The position numbers and the translations under genes are program-made. The notes below the pieces were generated by a model. That model had not been told where the DNA came from. It worked only from the letters and a program-made list of their open reading frames with translations, and ran no database searches. This document shows positions 41,285 through 50,479 of a stretch of 51,398 bases of DNA, piece by piece; the stretch's first letter is position 1; each line of letters opens with the position of its first letter. The stretch comes from an uncultured Lachnospiraceae bacterium (GTDB lineage Bacteria; Bacillota; Clostridia; Lachnospirales; Lachnospiraceae), in contig CANQUG010000021.1 of NCBI GenBank assembly GCA_947626985.1, positions 1-51,398 on the forward strand, written 5' to 3'.

Positions 41285-42310
41285 ATGAACCGGAAGAAAA
41301 CCTATTGTTTTACCGCCATCGTGGGGCAGGAGGACATGAAAACCGCGCTGATTCTGAACGTGATCAATCCGGGCCTTGGAGGCGTGCTGATCCGCGGGGA
41401 GAAGGGAACGGCGAAATCCACGGCCGTGCGCGCCCTTGCGGAGCTTCTGCCCCTTCGCCGTCAGGTAAAGGGATGCAGGTTCGGCTGCGATCCCGACGAC
41501 GCGGCTCATTTGTGCGACGAGTGCAGGGCGCGCCTGGAGCGGGGAGAGATTCTGGAGGCGGAGGAGCAGCCCATGAGGGTGATCGATCTGCCTGTGAGCG
41601 CCACGGAGGACCGGGTGGTAGGAACCCTGGATATCGAGCATGCCATCAAAACCGGGGAAAAGAAATTTGAAACGGGAATCCTGGCCGGCGCCAACCGGAA
41701 TATTCTCTATGTGGACGAGGTGAACCTGCTGGACGATCATGTGGTGGATGTGCTTCTGGATTCCGCGGCCATGGGCGTCAATACGGTGGAGCGGGAGGGG
41801 GTTTCCTATTCCCATCCGGCGGCGTTTATTCTGGTAGGGACCATGAACCCCGAGGAGGGGGACCTGCGGCCCCAGCTCATAGACCGTTTCGGGCTTTCCG
41901 TGACCGTTGCGGGGGAACACGAGGTGGAGCGCCGGGTGGAGGTTCTGGAGAACCGGCTGAAATATGAGAATGATCCGGAAGCGTTTTTTCAGGAATATGA
42001 GCCGAAGCAGGCGGAGCTGCGGGCGCGGATTTCGGAAGCCTGCGCGCGTTTGCCGAAGGTGACCTATTCCCGCGCCGTGATGGAGCTGATCGCGAAGATC
42101 TGTATTCAGCTGGAGGTGGACGGCCACCGGGCGGATATCGTGATGCTGAAAACCGCCGTCACCCTTGCCGCCTACCATGGGAAGGATCAGGTGGAGAAGG
42201 AAGAGATCCTGCAGGCGGCCCGGCTGGCCCTGCCCCATCGGATGCGCAGGCGGCCCTTCGAGGACGCGCAGTTTGACTTTTCCAGGATCGAGGAGCTTCT
42301 GAGAGAATAG
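41285..42310 (+). CDS. ChlI/BchI-like magnesium/cobalt chelatase AAA+ ATPase
   Basis: 341 residues. Walker [10 protein letters not shown] (about 38–46), a four-Cys insert near 63–79 (CRFGC...CDEC) as in BchI/ChlI, Walker [13 protein letters not shown], sensor region [20 protein letters not shown], and a C-terminal helical lid. This is the motor subunit that, with a VWA subunit, drives metal insertion by a large ChlH/CobN chelatase. GGAGG lies 10 nt before the ATG. First gene after the B12 riboswitch. No chlorophyll genes are near, so a corrinoid or cobalt role is favoured. Confidence 0.85.
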   Translation: MNRKKTYCFTAIVGQEDMKTALILNVINPGLGGVLIRGEKGTAKSTAVRALAELLPLRRQVKGCRFGCDPDDAAHLCDECRARLERGEILEAEEQPMRVIDLPVSATEDRVVGTLDIEHAIKTGEKKFETGILAGANRNILYVDEVNLLDDHVVDVLLDSAAMGVNTVEREGVSYSHPAAFILVGTMNPEEGDLRPQLIDRFGLSVTVAGEHEVERRVEVLENRLKYENDPEAFFQEYEPKQAELRARISEACARLPKVTYSRAVMELIAKICIQLEVDGHRADIVMLKTAVTLAAYHGKDQVEKEEILQAARLALPHRMRRRPFEDAQFDFSRIEELLRE

Positions 42311-42365
42311 AAGATACGTCGTCTGGAATGATCTGAGAGAATAGAAGATACATCGTCTGGAATGA
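42298..42365. repeat. 34-bp tandem duplication spanning the chlI stop codon
   Basis: Two 34-bp copies (42298–42331, 42332–42365) differ at one position; the stop codon of the ATPase gene lies in the first copy and is repeated in the second. Confidence 0.85.
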
Positions 42366-42416
42366 GGAATATACGATTCTCCCGCAGAATCTGCCGGAGG
42401 GAATGGAGGAAATGAG

Positions 42417-43451
42417 ATGGTACAGGAAAAGAACCGGGGATGGAGGATGACAGGCTGGGGGCTGCTGTTTCTGCTTCTGGCCGGCGGGCTTTTGCTGCTG
42501 TTTTTTCTGAATGTGGGGGTGGGCTCCGCGGATATCTCCGTGAAGGATATTTTTCAGATCCTGTTCGGCGACGCGGAGGCTTCGGACAGCAAATATCTGA
42601 TCATCCGGAAGATCCGGCTGCCCCGGGCCATGGCGTCCATCGCGGGGGGAGCCGCCCTGGCTGTGTCCGGGTTTCTGCTGCAGACCTTTTTTTCCAATCC
42701 CATTGTGGAGCCTTACGTGCTGGGGATTTCCTCCGGCTCGTCGCTGTTCGTGGGACTGGTGTTTCTGGGAGGCTTTACCTTCGGTGTGAACCGGGTGACG
42801 CCGGCGTTTCTGTTTTTCGGCGCCTTTGCCGGGGCCATGCTGGTGATGGTCATTGTGGTAATTGCAGCCAGGAAGGTCAAGAGTATCGTCACGCTGCTGA
42901 TCATCGGAATGATGGCGGGGTATGTCTGCAGCGCGGCCACCAGCCTTCTCACCGCCTTTGCGGAGAAGGAGAATCTGAAAATGTTTACCATGTGGACCAT
43001 GGGAAGCTTTGCCGGGTTTACCTGGTCCCAGATCGGTGTGCTGTACGCCATTGTGGTCCCCATGATTCTGATTTCCTTCTGTATGGCAAAGCCGCTGAAC
43101 GCTCTGAATATGGGCGACCGGTATGCCGAGAGCATGGGGATCAATGTAAAAGGGGTGCGCTACGCTCTGATTCTGATTTCCAGTATTCTCACGGCCGCGG
43201 TCACCGCTTTCGCCGGGCCGGTTTCCTTTATCGGACTGGCGGTGCCTCATATCTGCCGGATTCTGTTCCATACCTCCGACAGCCGGGTGATGGTTCCGGC
43301 GGCTGCTCTGGGGGGAGGACTGATGGCGGGAATCTGTGATTTTACGGCGAGAAATATCATGTCGCCTGTGGAACTGCCGCTGGGAGCGATCACGGCGATC
43401 ATCGGCGCGCCCATTGTGGTGTACCTTCTGATCAGAAGAGGGGAAATATAG
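42417..43451 (+). CDS. btuC: BtuC/FecCD-type ABC permease (corrinoid importer)
   Basis: 344 residues with about ten helices. Family marks: IRLPRAMASIAGGAALAVSGFLLQTFFSNPIVEPYVLGISSG-like N-terminal block (split here only by wording) and a C-terminal GPVSFIGLAVPHICRI. FecCD permeases import siderophores, haem or cobalamin; the upstream B12 riboswitch and downstream cbiZ point to corrinoids. GGAGG precedes the ATG. Next in order are its ATPase and binding protein. Confidence 0.88.
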   Translation: MVQEKNRGWRMTGWGLLFLLLAGGLLLLFFLNVGVGSADISVKDIFQILFGDAEASDSKYLIIRKIRLPRAMASIAGGAALAVSGFLLQTFFSNPIVEPYVLGISSGSSLFVGLVFLGGFTFGVNRVTPAFLFFGAFAGAMLVMVIVVIAARKVKSIVTLLIIGMMAGYVCSAATSLLTAFAEKENLKMFTMWTMGSFAGFTWSQIGVLYAIVVPMILISFCMAKPLNALNMGDRYAESMGINVKGVRYALILISSILTAAVTAFAGPVSFIGLAVPHICRILFHTSDSRVMVPAAALGGGLMAGICDFTARNIMSPVELPLGAITAIIGAPIVVYLLIRRGEI

Positions 43452-43454
43452 AAA

Positions 43455-43550
43455 GAAAATGCCGCAGGGCTGCCGGATGGGCGGAGATTATGTGCGGTAA
43501 ACGGAAATGCAGGGCTACCGGACGGGCAGAAAGCATGAAAAAAGATACCG
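43455..43550. repeat. Degenerate direct repeat between permease and ATPase genes
   Basis: ATGCcgCAGGGCTgCCGGAtGGGCgGA and ATGCAGGGCTaCCGGAcGGGCaGA recur about 47 bp apart, with a third partial TACCGGATGcGC. Confidence 0.5.
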
Positions 43551-43584
43551 GATGCGCGAACCGTGCGCAGCGAGGAGGAAACTT

Positions 43585-44790
43585 ATGGAACCGATTCTCA
43601 GCACAGAACAGCTGAATGTGGGATATGAACAGAAAACGGTTATAGAGAATGTGGATATCCAGGCCTTCAAAGGGCAGACCATCTGTCTCATCGGGCCCAA
43701 CGGAGCGGGAAAGTCTACCATACTGCGCACGCTGACCGGAATGCTGGCTCCGGTGGAGGGATGCGTTTATATCGGCAGGGAGGACGTGCGGAGAATGAAG
43801 TCCTCCGACAAGGCCAGGCAGATGGCGGTGGTTCTGACGGAAAAGCTGAATCTGAATATGACCAGGGCTTACGAGGTGGTGGCCATGGGCCGGACGCCCT
43901 ACACGGGATTTTTCGGCAGGCTCAGCCAGGAGGACCGGGATGTCATCGAGAAGTGCCTGAGAACCGTGGGGGCCTATGAGCTTAGGGACCGGGATTACAC
44001 CAGTCTGAGCGACGGAGAGAAGCAGAAGGTGCTGATCGCCCGGGCTCTGGCCCAGACGCCGGAGCTGATTGTTCTGGACGAACCGACCAGCCACCTGGAT
44101 ATCAAACATAAGATCGAAGTGATACGGATTCTGAACAGGCTTGCCCTGGAGACGGGACTCACGGTGATCCTGGCCCTTCATGATATCGATATCGCCGTGA
44201 AGTTCTGTCAGGTGGTGCTGATGGTGAAGGACGGCAGGGTAGTGGCTCAGGGGAGACCGGAGGATATTGTAAAGCGGGACACGCTGAGCAGGCTGTACGG
44301 CATTGACGGGGCATATTACGACTCTGTTCTGGGCAGCGTGGAAATCTGTAATGACGCCGCACCGGAGCTTTTCGTGGCGGCGGGGGCCGGATACGGGATC
44401 CCCGTGTACCGTATGGCTTCCCGGATGGGCTTCGGGATTGCCACGGGCATTCTCAAAGGAAATGATATCGATTACGCGGTGGCTTCGGATATGCATCTGA
44501 CTACGGTGGCAGGCCCCAGTTTTGAACCGGTGAATGAAAAGCTGGTGAAGGAGGCCGGGGAATGGATGGAGAAATGCCGGATCCTTCTGGACGCGGGTTT
44601 TCCTGTGGGGAAGGAGAACCGGGAAAATATCCGGCTGCTGGCGGACGCCGCGAAAAACGGCCGGGAGGTCCTCTGCCTCCGGACGCGGGAGGAGGGAGAA
44701 CGTCTGTACGGCAGTCTGGAAAATATCTGCGTGCTGGCCTCCATGGCGGAGCTTTCGGAGAAGCTGTGCGCCGACGGGGCGCGGCAGTGA
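43585..44790 (+). CDS. btuD: BtuD-type ABC ATPase with C-terminal extension
   Basis: 401 residues from ATG 43585 (GAGGAGG 6 nt upstream). The ATPase core (1–~250) has Walker A GPNGAGKST (about 37–45), signature SLSDGEKQK and Walker B LIVLDEPTSHLD. The remaining ~150 residues (about 255–401) form an extra domain with GIPVYRMASRMGFGIATGILKGNDIDYAVA, not part of canonical BtuD; similar extensions occur in some clostridial and archaeal corrinoid importers. Possibly a regulatory domain sensing corrinoid or nucleotide. Energises BtuC. Confidence 0.87.
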   Translation: MEPILSTEQLNVGYEQKTVIENVDIQAFKGQTICLIGPNGAGKSTILRTLTGMLAPVEGCVYIGREDVRRMKSSDKARQMAVVLTEKLNLNMTRAYEVVAMGRTPYTGFFGRLSQEDRDVIEKCLRTVGAYELRDRDYTSLSDGEKQKVLIARALAQTPELIVLDEPTSHLDIKHKIEVIRILNRLALETGLTVILALHDIDIAVKFCQVVLMVKDGRVVAQGRPEDIVKRDTLSRLYGIDGAYYDSVLGSVEICNDAAPELFVAAGAGYGIPVYRMASRMGFGIATGILKGNDIDYAVASDMHLTTVAGPSFEPVNEKLVKEAGEWMEKCRILLDAGFPVGKENRENIRLLADAAKNGREVLCLRTREEGERLYGSLENICVLASMAELSEKLCADGARQ

Positions 44791-44913
44791 TTCCCGGAAG
44801 GGCATATAAAGAGGGATCATTGTACGATCCGGCTGAGATGCGGAGCAGCCGGGGATGTTTGATGATATCAGAAGCAAATGGTTTTATGAGTGAATAGCAG
44901 ACAGGAGGAAAAG

Positions 44914-46185
44914 ATGAGACGTAAAGAATGGATGGGAAAGCTTTTGGCAATGACTCTGGCAGGAATGATGTGTGTCAGCCTGCCGGCAGCAGGTGTGTGC
45001 GCCGATGCGGAGGGCGCCGGAGAGGAAGCTGTGGAGGCAGCTGAACAGGAGACAACGGACGCGGCGGACGAAAATGCGGAAGAAGCTGCTGCGGATACGG
45101 AAGAGGATGCTTCGGGAGATGCCGCTGAGGAGACCGGCAGCGAGCTGGGCCTGAAGTACGCTCAGAATTTTACCATCGAGTATCTGGACAACGATGTGAA
45201 GCTGATCACGGACGGCGACGGAAGTCAGAGACTTCTGGTGCCGAAGGAGGCGGAGGTGCCGGAAGGCTATGAGGATGCCGTGGTGATCCGTACTCCCGTT
45301 GAGCGGGCCATGATCTGCTCCACCACCCATGCGGGCCTGATCACGGCGCTGGGAGATCCTTCCCTGTATGATTCTCTGGCAGTGGTGACGACGCCGGCGG
45401 AGGACTGGACGATTCCGGAGATCGTCGAGAATCTCGAAAGCGGTAAGACCACCTATATCGCATGGGAGCAGTACGCCAACGGGGATATCGAGGAGGTCGT
45501 GACACTGAACCCGGACGTGGTGCTCATAAGCGGCGGAGACGACGTGGCGGTTCAGCTGGCTTCTCAGCTGGATGAGGTAAATATTCCCTACATTTCCGTG
45601 ACGGAGTGGATGGAGCCCACCGGAGAAGGGCAGCTGGAGTGGATGAAGCTTTTCGGCGCTCTGTACAATATGGATCAGGAAGCGAACGATATTTTTGACG
45701 CAAAGATTGCCCGTATGGATGAACTGAAAGCCATGGCTGCAGATGTTCCGGAGGAAGAAAAGCCGGTTGTGGCCTGGGGCATGGTGTATGACGGCGTCGT
45801 GTATACCCAGGGAGGAGATTCTCCTACGGCGAAGACCATCGAGGACGCAGGCGGTATCTATGCGCTGAAGGACCTGGAAGGCGAGGGCAGCGTTCAGGTA
45901 AATATGGAGGAATTCCTGGACAAAGCCAAAGATGCGGATATTCTGATCTATTCCAGTCTGGTGACCTACACCACGGATAAAGCGGCGCTGCTCGCGGAGG
46001 ACGCTCTTCTGGAAGAATTCGCGGCATACCAGAATGACCGGATCTATGTTTACGGCAAGGATTATTATATCAACAGCACGGCGGTGGACGAGAAGTTCTC
46101 CGATATGGTGGCCATCATTCATCCGGAGCTGATGGAGGGCTATGAACTGATGCATTCCGTGAAGCTTCCGGACGCGGCGGAGTAA
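44914..46185 (+). CDS. btuF: Corrinoid ABC transporter substrate-binding protein
   Basis: 423 residues from ATG 44914 (GGAGGAAAAG upstream). Signal peptide ending near VCADA; no clear lipobox (no small residue before either Cys), unusual for a Gram-positive binding protein. A Glu/Ala/Asp-rich spacer (about 27–75) precedes the periplasmic-binding fold (about 90–420). The fold is of the type III, helical-backbone kind, with TPVERAMICSTTHAGLITALG and LNPDVVLISGGDD. It would deliver corrinoids to BtuCD. Stop is 1 nt from the next start. Confidence 0.82.
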   Translation: MRRKEWMGKLLAMTLAGMMCVSLPAAGVCADAEGAGEEAVEAAEQETTDAADENAEEAAADTEEDASGDAAEETGSELGLKYAQNFTIEYLDNDVKLITDGDGSQRLLVPKEAEVPEGYEDAVVIRTPVERAMICSTTHAGLITALGDPSLYDSLAVVTTPAEDWTIPEIVENLESGKTTYIAWEQYANGDIEEVVTLNPDVVLISGGDDVAVQLASQLDEVNIPYISVTEWMEPTGEGQLEWMKLFGALYNMDQEANDIFDAKIARMDELKAMAADVPEEEKPVVAWGMVYDGVVYTQGGDSPTAKTIEDAGGIYALKDLEGEGSVQVNMEEFLDKAKDADILIYSSLVTYTTDKAALLAEDALLEEFAAYQNDRIYVYGKDYYINSTAVDEKFSDMVAIIHPELMEGYELMHSVKLPDAAE

Positions 46186-46186
46186 A

Positions 46187-48178
46187 GTGAAGCGGGTGGT
46201 GTACCCCTTTGCGGCGGTGCTGGGGCAGGATGAAATCAAAAAGGCGCTGTTGTGCAATCTGGTGAATCCCATGATCGGAGGCGTGCTGATCTCCGGGGAG
46301 AAGGGCACGGCGAAATCCACGCTGGTGAGAGGACTGGAGGCCCTTGCCGGCAGCCAGAGGCTGGTGGAACTTCCTCTGAATATTACAGAGGACCGCCTGG
46401 TGGGGTCTATCGACTTAAGCCGCGCTCTTCTGGAGGGCCGGAGCGTGCTGGAACCCGGTGTTCTATGGGAGGCAGACGGAAACATCCTTTATGTGGACGA
46501 AGTGAATCTCCTGAGCGATCATATTGTGAACACGCTTCTGGAGGTGGCGGCGGGAAAGCAGAACGTGGTGGAACGGGAGGGAATTTCCTGTGTCCATGAC
46601 AGCCGGTTTGTGCTGATCGGCAGCATGAATCCGGAGGAAGGGAAGCTGCGGTCTCAGTTTCTGGATCGGTTCGGCCTGTATGTGGAAGTGCAGGGGGAGC
46701 GGGATCCGGCCGCCCGGGTGGAGATCATGAGCCGGAGGCTGGAGTTTGAGCGGGATCCCCTGGGCTTTCTGGAGGCGTACCGGGAGGAAACGGCGCGCCT
46801 TCAGAGAGCGGTGACAAAGGCGCGGGAGCTCCTTCCGAAGGTGGAGGTCACGGAGAACGCTCTGGCGCTGGCGGCGTCCTTGAGCGAAAATGTCCATTGC
46901 TGCGGACACCGGGGAGAGCTGGCCACAGTGGAGACAGCCAGAGCGCTGGCCGCTCTTGACGGGAGACGCATGCTGAACACGGAGGATATCCGGGAGGCGG
47001 CCCGCTTCGCGCTGGCCCACCGGGCGCGGGAGATCGCGCCCGGGACGGCCCTGCCGCCGGAGGGAGAGCCTGACAGCCGGGAAGACCGGGATCGGCAGGA
47101 TCAGGAAACACAGCAGGAAGAAAATCAGGAACCGGCGGAAAATCCGGATAAGACGCCGGAGGAAGAAAGAAATCAGGATTCGGAACCCCAGACTTCGGAA
47201 GAGCAGGAGAAACCGGCGGAGCAGCAGGATTCTGAAAATACCGGCGAAGAATCCGGACGCAGGGAACCGTCCCGTCAGATTTCGGACGGCGAGGACAGAG
47301 AAGGGGATTTCGGCGAGTCGGAAGAGGTGCAGGAAAGCGGGGAAGCCTTCGAGATTCCCAGATGGCAGGAGCCGCCGGCATTTCACAGAGTAAACCAGGG
47401 AGCAGGGAAGAGGACGCTGGTGAAATCCGACAATCATCAGGGCCGCTATGTGGGATACCGTACAGCCGGCGGAGAGAAGGCGGAGGATCTGGCTTTTGAC
47501 GCTACCGTGCGGGCCGCCGCGCCTTTTCAGAAAAACAGGAAGAAAAACGGAAGGGCCATCGCTATCGAAAAGGCGGATATGCGGTTGAAGATCCGGGAAA
47601 AGCGCACCGGCGGCTGTATTCTCTTTGTCGTGGACGCCAGCGCCTCCATGGGCGCCAACCGGCGGATGACCGAGGTGAAGGCCGCGATCGTTTCTCTTCT
47701 CAATGTTTCCTACCAGAAGCGGGACCGTGTGGGATTGATCGCCTTCCGCAAGGACGGGGCGGAGCTTCTGCTGGGAATCACCAGGAGCGTGGATCTGGCC
47801 CAGAAAAGACTGGCGGAGCTTCCCACCGGAGGAAAAACCCCGCTGGCGGCAGGGCTGGATCTGGCCTATGAGGTGATCATGGGGCTGAAGATGCGGGAGC
47901 CGGAGGTGCAGCCGGTCATCGTTCTGGTGTCGGACGGGCGTGCCAGCGGAAAAAAGGACAAAAACAGCAATCCCTTCGCGGAGGCCCTGAAATCCGCAGA
48001 GCGCATCGGGAACCAGAAGATCCGTACGATCATTCTGGATACGGAAAACGGATTTATCCGGTTTCACCTGTGCGGGAAGCTGAATGAAAAGCTGAAGGGA
48101 ACTCTTCTCACCATGGAGGAGCTTCGTTCCGACGGAATTATAGAAGCGGTGAAGGGATATGCTGCGCCATTGGCTTAG
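46187..48178 (+). CDS. ChlI–ChlD fusion: AAA+ ATPase with VWA domain (chelatase subunit D-like)
   Basis: 663 residues, GTG start right after btuF stop, hence coupled. AAA+ module (1–~285) with intact Walker [10 protein letters not shown] (near 37), Walker [13 protein letters not shown] (near 101) and SMNPEEGKLRSQFLDRFGL. Then an acidic Glu/Gln/Pro-rich linker (about 290–400) and a C-terminal VWA domain (about 475–660) with MIDAS DASASMG. Canonical ChlD has a degenerate ATPase site; this one looks active. It would bridge the AAA+ ring to a large chelatase subunit. No such subunit lies within the window. Confidence 0.87.
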   Translation: MKRVVYPFAAVLGQDEIKKALLCNLVNPMIGGVLISGEKGTAKSTLVRGLEALAGSQRLVELPLNITEDRLVGSIDLSRALLEGRSVLEPGVLWEADGNILYVDEVNLLSDHIVNTLLEVAAGKQNVVEREGISCVHDSRFVLIGSMNPEEGKLRSQFLDRFGLYVEVQGERDPAARVEIMSRRLEFERDPLGFLEAYREETARLQRAVTKARELLPKVEVTENALALAASLSENVHCCGHRGELATVETARALAALDGRRMLNTEDIREAARFALAHRAREIAPGTALPPEGEPDSREDRDRQDQETQQEENQEPAENPDKTPEEERNQDSEPQTSEEQEKPAEQQDSENTGEESGRREPSRQISDGEDREGDFGESEEVQESGEAFEIPRWQEPPAFHRVNQGAGKRTLVKSDNHQGRYVGYRTAGGEKAEDLAFDATVRAAAPFQKNRKKNGRAIAIEKADMRLKIREKRTGGCILFVVDASASMGANRRMTEVKAAIVSLLNVSYQKRDRVGLIAFRKDGAELLLGITRSVDLAQKRLAELPTGGKTPLAAGLDLAYEVIMGLKMREPEVQPVIVLVSDGRASGKKDKNSNPFAEALKSAERIGNQKIRTIILDTENGFIRFHLCGKLNEKLKGTLLTMEELRSDGIIEAVKGYAAPLA

Positions 48179-48317
48179 GCTGGATAAGGGGCAGGAAAAC
48201 AGGTGCGCTAAAAGATTGGGATTCTTGAGAAACAGCCGGGATGCCGGCTGGCGAATCGGATTCAGGAATGGTATGGTTTCACGAATATAAACTGAGAAAT
48301 ATGCGGGAGGTGCGGGT

Positions 48318-49427
48318 TTGAGGATCGCGGTATTGGAAACGGGAGAGACGGTGCACCGCTACAAGAAATCACTGGTGGTTTCTTTTGCGGGAAAACGGCG
48401 GGTGCTGAGCACGGCGCCCCACAACGGCGGCTACAGAGAAGATCTGACGGCGGCGTTTAACAATGACGGCACGGTGGGCGCGGGAATGGCCTGCACGCTG
48501 AAAGCCCCCACTTACGCGGAGCATATGGCTGTCCTGGCGGAGGAGATCGGGCTGGATCCCGGGACGGCCGTGGGGATTTCCACCGCCGCCCAGATGGAAA
48601 ATGTGTCGGTTAAAACGGAAAAATGGGAGAATCTTGCGGTCACCGCGGTTGTGACCGGTGGAATCGAGGTGAACGGCGGCCGTGTGGGAGATACCGCGTC
48701 ATGGAATGAGGTGGCGGGGCAGGCCCTTCCGGCAAAGCCCGGCACCATCAATATGATGATCTTCTTTAATTCGGATCTGGCGGAAGGCACCCTGGCAAGG
48801 GCACTTGTGACCTGTACGGAGGCCAAGACCGCCGCAATCCAGGAGCTGCTGGCGCCGAGCCGTTATTCCATGGGGCTTGCCACAGGCTCCGGAACAGACG
48901 GGACGATTCTCGTGGCGAACATGGAGAGCGGGATCTGTCTGACGGACGCGGGCAAACACAGCAAGCTGGGGGAACTGATCGGAAAAGCGGTGAAGGCTGC
49001 AGTGAAGGAAGCCCTGAATCTCCAGAGCGGTCTTTGTCCGAAGCGCCAGCATCAGATCGTGAAAAGGATGGACCGTTTCGGCATTACCAATGACCTGCTG
49101 TGGGAGAATTATTCGGGCGGGAAATGCCGGGCGGAGTTTGAAGAATGTCTGGAAGAGCTTTTGTGCAGGGATATGCTGGTGACATACACGTCTCTTTACG
49201 CCCATCTGCTGGATCAGCTGATGTGGGGAATGCTTTCCGTGAGTGAAGTGCGGGAGGGCGCTGCCAGTCTGCGCACCCTTATGGGGATGGAGGACGGGGA
49301 GCCGGACTTCCATATGGGGGAGACTCCGGAGCTGCCTGCCGGATGTGCGGCGGAGCGTTCCTGTGTACTGGAGCTGGTGAGAGCTTACGGTTCCGGGCTG
49401 ATGAAGCTGATCATGAAGGAAGAGTGA
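48318..49427 (+). CDS. cbiZ: Adenosylcobinamide amidohydrolase
   Basis: 369 residues; TTG start at 48318 with GGGAGG 7 nt upstream. CbiZ motifs: LSTAPHNGGYREDL, VGISTAAQMENV, PGTINMMIFFNSDL, TCTEAKTAAIQEL, ATGSGTDGTI, GKHSKLGELIGKAV. CbiZ cleaves the aminopropanol side chain of adenosyl-(pseudo)cobinamide to give adenosylcobyric acid, letting imported corrinoids be rebuilt with a preferred lower ligand. The ~150 residues past the core are not matched to a known domain. Placement after the importer fits a salvage route. Confidence 0.9.
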   Translation: MRIAVLETGETVHRYKKSLVVSFAGKRRVLSTAPHNGGYREDLTAAFNNDGTVGAGMACTLKAPTYAEHMAVLAEEIGLDPGTAVGISTAAQMENVSVKTEKWENLAVTAVVTGGIEVNGGRVGDTASWNEVAGQALPAKPGTINMMIFFNSDLAEGTLARALVTCTEAKTAAIQELLAPSRYSMGLATGSGTDGTILVANMESGICLTDAGKHSKLGELIGKAVKAAVKEALNLQSGLCPKRQHQIVKRMDRFGITNDLLWENYSGGKCRAEFEECLEELLCRDMLVTYTSLYAHLLDQLMWGMLSVSEVREGAASLRTLMGMEDGEPDFHMGETPELPAGCAAERSCVLELVRAYGSGLMKLIMKEE

Positions 49428-49528
49428 ACGGGGAGAAGGAGTACGGGAAGAAAGAGCACGGGGCGGGTGAGCGTTGCCGGAACATCGGAAGCACGGTACG
49501 AGAGCTGTATTTTGCGGCGGAAAGGCAG

Positions 49529-49564
49529 GCCGTGACAGAAACGCGGGCCGTGACAGAAACGCCT
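49529..49564. repeat. 18-bp tandem duplication
   Basis: GCCGTGACAGAAACGCGG repeated at once as GCCGTGACAGAAACGCCT, in the spacer before the ABC-2 ATPase. Confidence 0.7.
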
Positions 49565-49586
49565 GTGGAAGAATTTGGAGAATGAT

Positions 49587-50447
49587 ATGATCGTATATTC
49601 GGATATAGTGAAACAGTATGGTTCGATCACTGCGGTGAGTCATCTGAACCTGGAAATTGAAAAGGGCGAGATCTTCGGGCTTCTGGGACCGAACGGGGCG
49701 GGAAAAACCACAGTCATGCGGATGACCTCCACTCTGACGCCTCCCACTTCCGGAAAAATCTTTATCGGGGGTGAGGAGATAGACCGGGATTCGGCGGCGA
49801 TCAAAAACCGGATGGGGATCGTGCCTCAGTCCAGCAACCTGGAGGATGATCTGAACGCCTGGGAAAATCTGGAGTATCACGGGATGCTCTACGGCATGAA
49901 TAAAAAGGACAGGCGGAAAAGGGCGGAGGAACTGCTGGATTTTGTGGGGCTCCTCGATCGAAAGAACGATATTGCGCGGCATTATTCCGGGGGAATGAAG
50001 CGGAAAATGATGATTGCCAAGGCGCTGATGCACAGGCCGGAGATCATTCTGATGGACGAACCCACCGTGGGTCTGGACGCCGCCATCCGCAGGAAGATCT
50101 GGGATCTGATCCGGGAGCTTCATGCCCAGGGGATGACGGTGTTTCTCACCACCCATTATCTGGATGAAGCGCAGATGCTCTGCACCAGAGTGGGAATGAT
50201 TCATGAGGGCAGACTGGTGAAGACCGGAACGCCTGAGGAGATGATCCGGGAGGCGGGACGCCATGTGCTGGAGTATTATCAGGACGGGAGCACCCATCAG
50301 CAGTTTTTCACGGAGCGTTCCCGGGCGCTGGAAAGAGGAAATCAGCTTTCTGTGGGGTTTCAGGTGAGGGAAACGAACCTGGAGGATGTGTTCATCCGGC
50401 TGACCAATCAGAGGCTCAGCGAGAAGGAAAATACGCTGGGAATGTAA
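49587..50447 (+). CDS. ABC-2 type exporter ATPase (NodI/DrrA-like)
   Basis: 286 residues from ATG 49587 (GGAG 6 nt upstream; an earlier TTG would swallow it). Walker A GPNGAGKTT (about 35–43), signature HYSGGMKRKM, Walker B IILMDEPTVGLD, H-loop TTHYLDEA, and the DrrA/NodI C-terminal tail (EDVFIRLT). Pairs with the permease that follows. Presence after cbiZ hints at export linked to corrinoid or metal handling, but the pair could be independent of the B12 operon. Confidence 0.88.
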   Translation: MIVYSDIVKQYGSITAVSHLNLEIEKGEIFGLLGPNGAGKTTVMRMTSTLTPPTSGKIFIGGEEIDRDSAAIKNRMGIVPQSSNLEDDLNAWENLEYHGMLYGMNKKDRRKRAEELLDFVGLLDRKNDIARHYSGGMKRKMMIAKALMHRPEIILMDEPTVGLDAAIRRKIWDLIRELHAQGMTVFLTTHYLDEAQMLCTRVGMIHEGRLVKTGTPEEMIREAGRHVLEYYQDGSTHQQFFTERSRALERGNQLSVGFQVRETNLEDVFIRLTNQRLSEKENTLGM

Positions 50448-50479
50448 TGCAGGGGTCGGATGGAGGAAAGGAGTCTGCT

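Noticed and set aside
49343-49585. 80-codon frame overlapping the end of cbiZ
   Set aside because: Second half encodes a direct repeat, no ribosome site; cbiZ and the ABC-2 ATPase account for the flanks.
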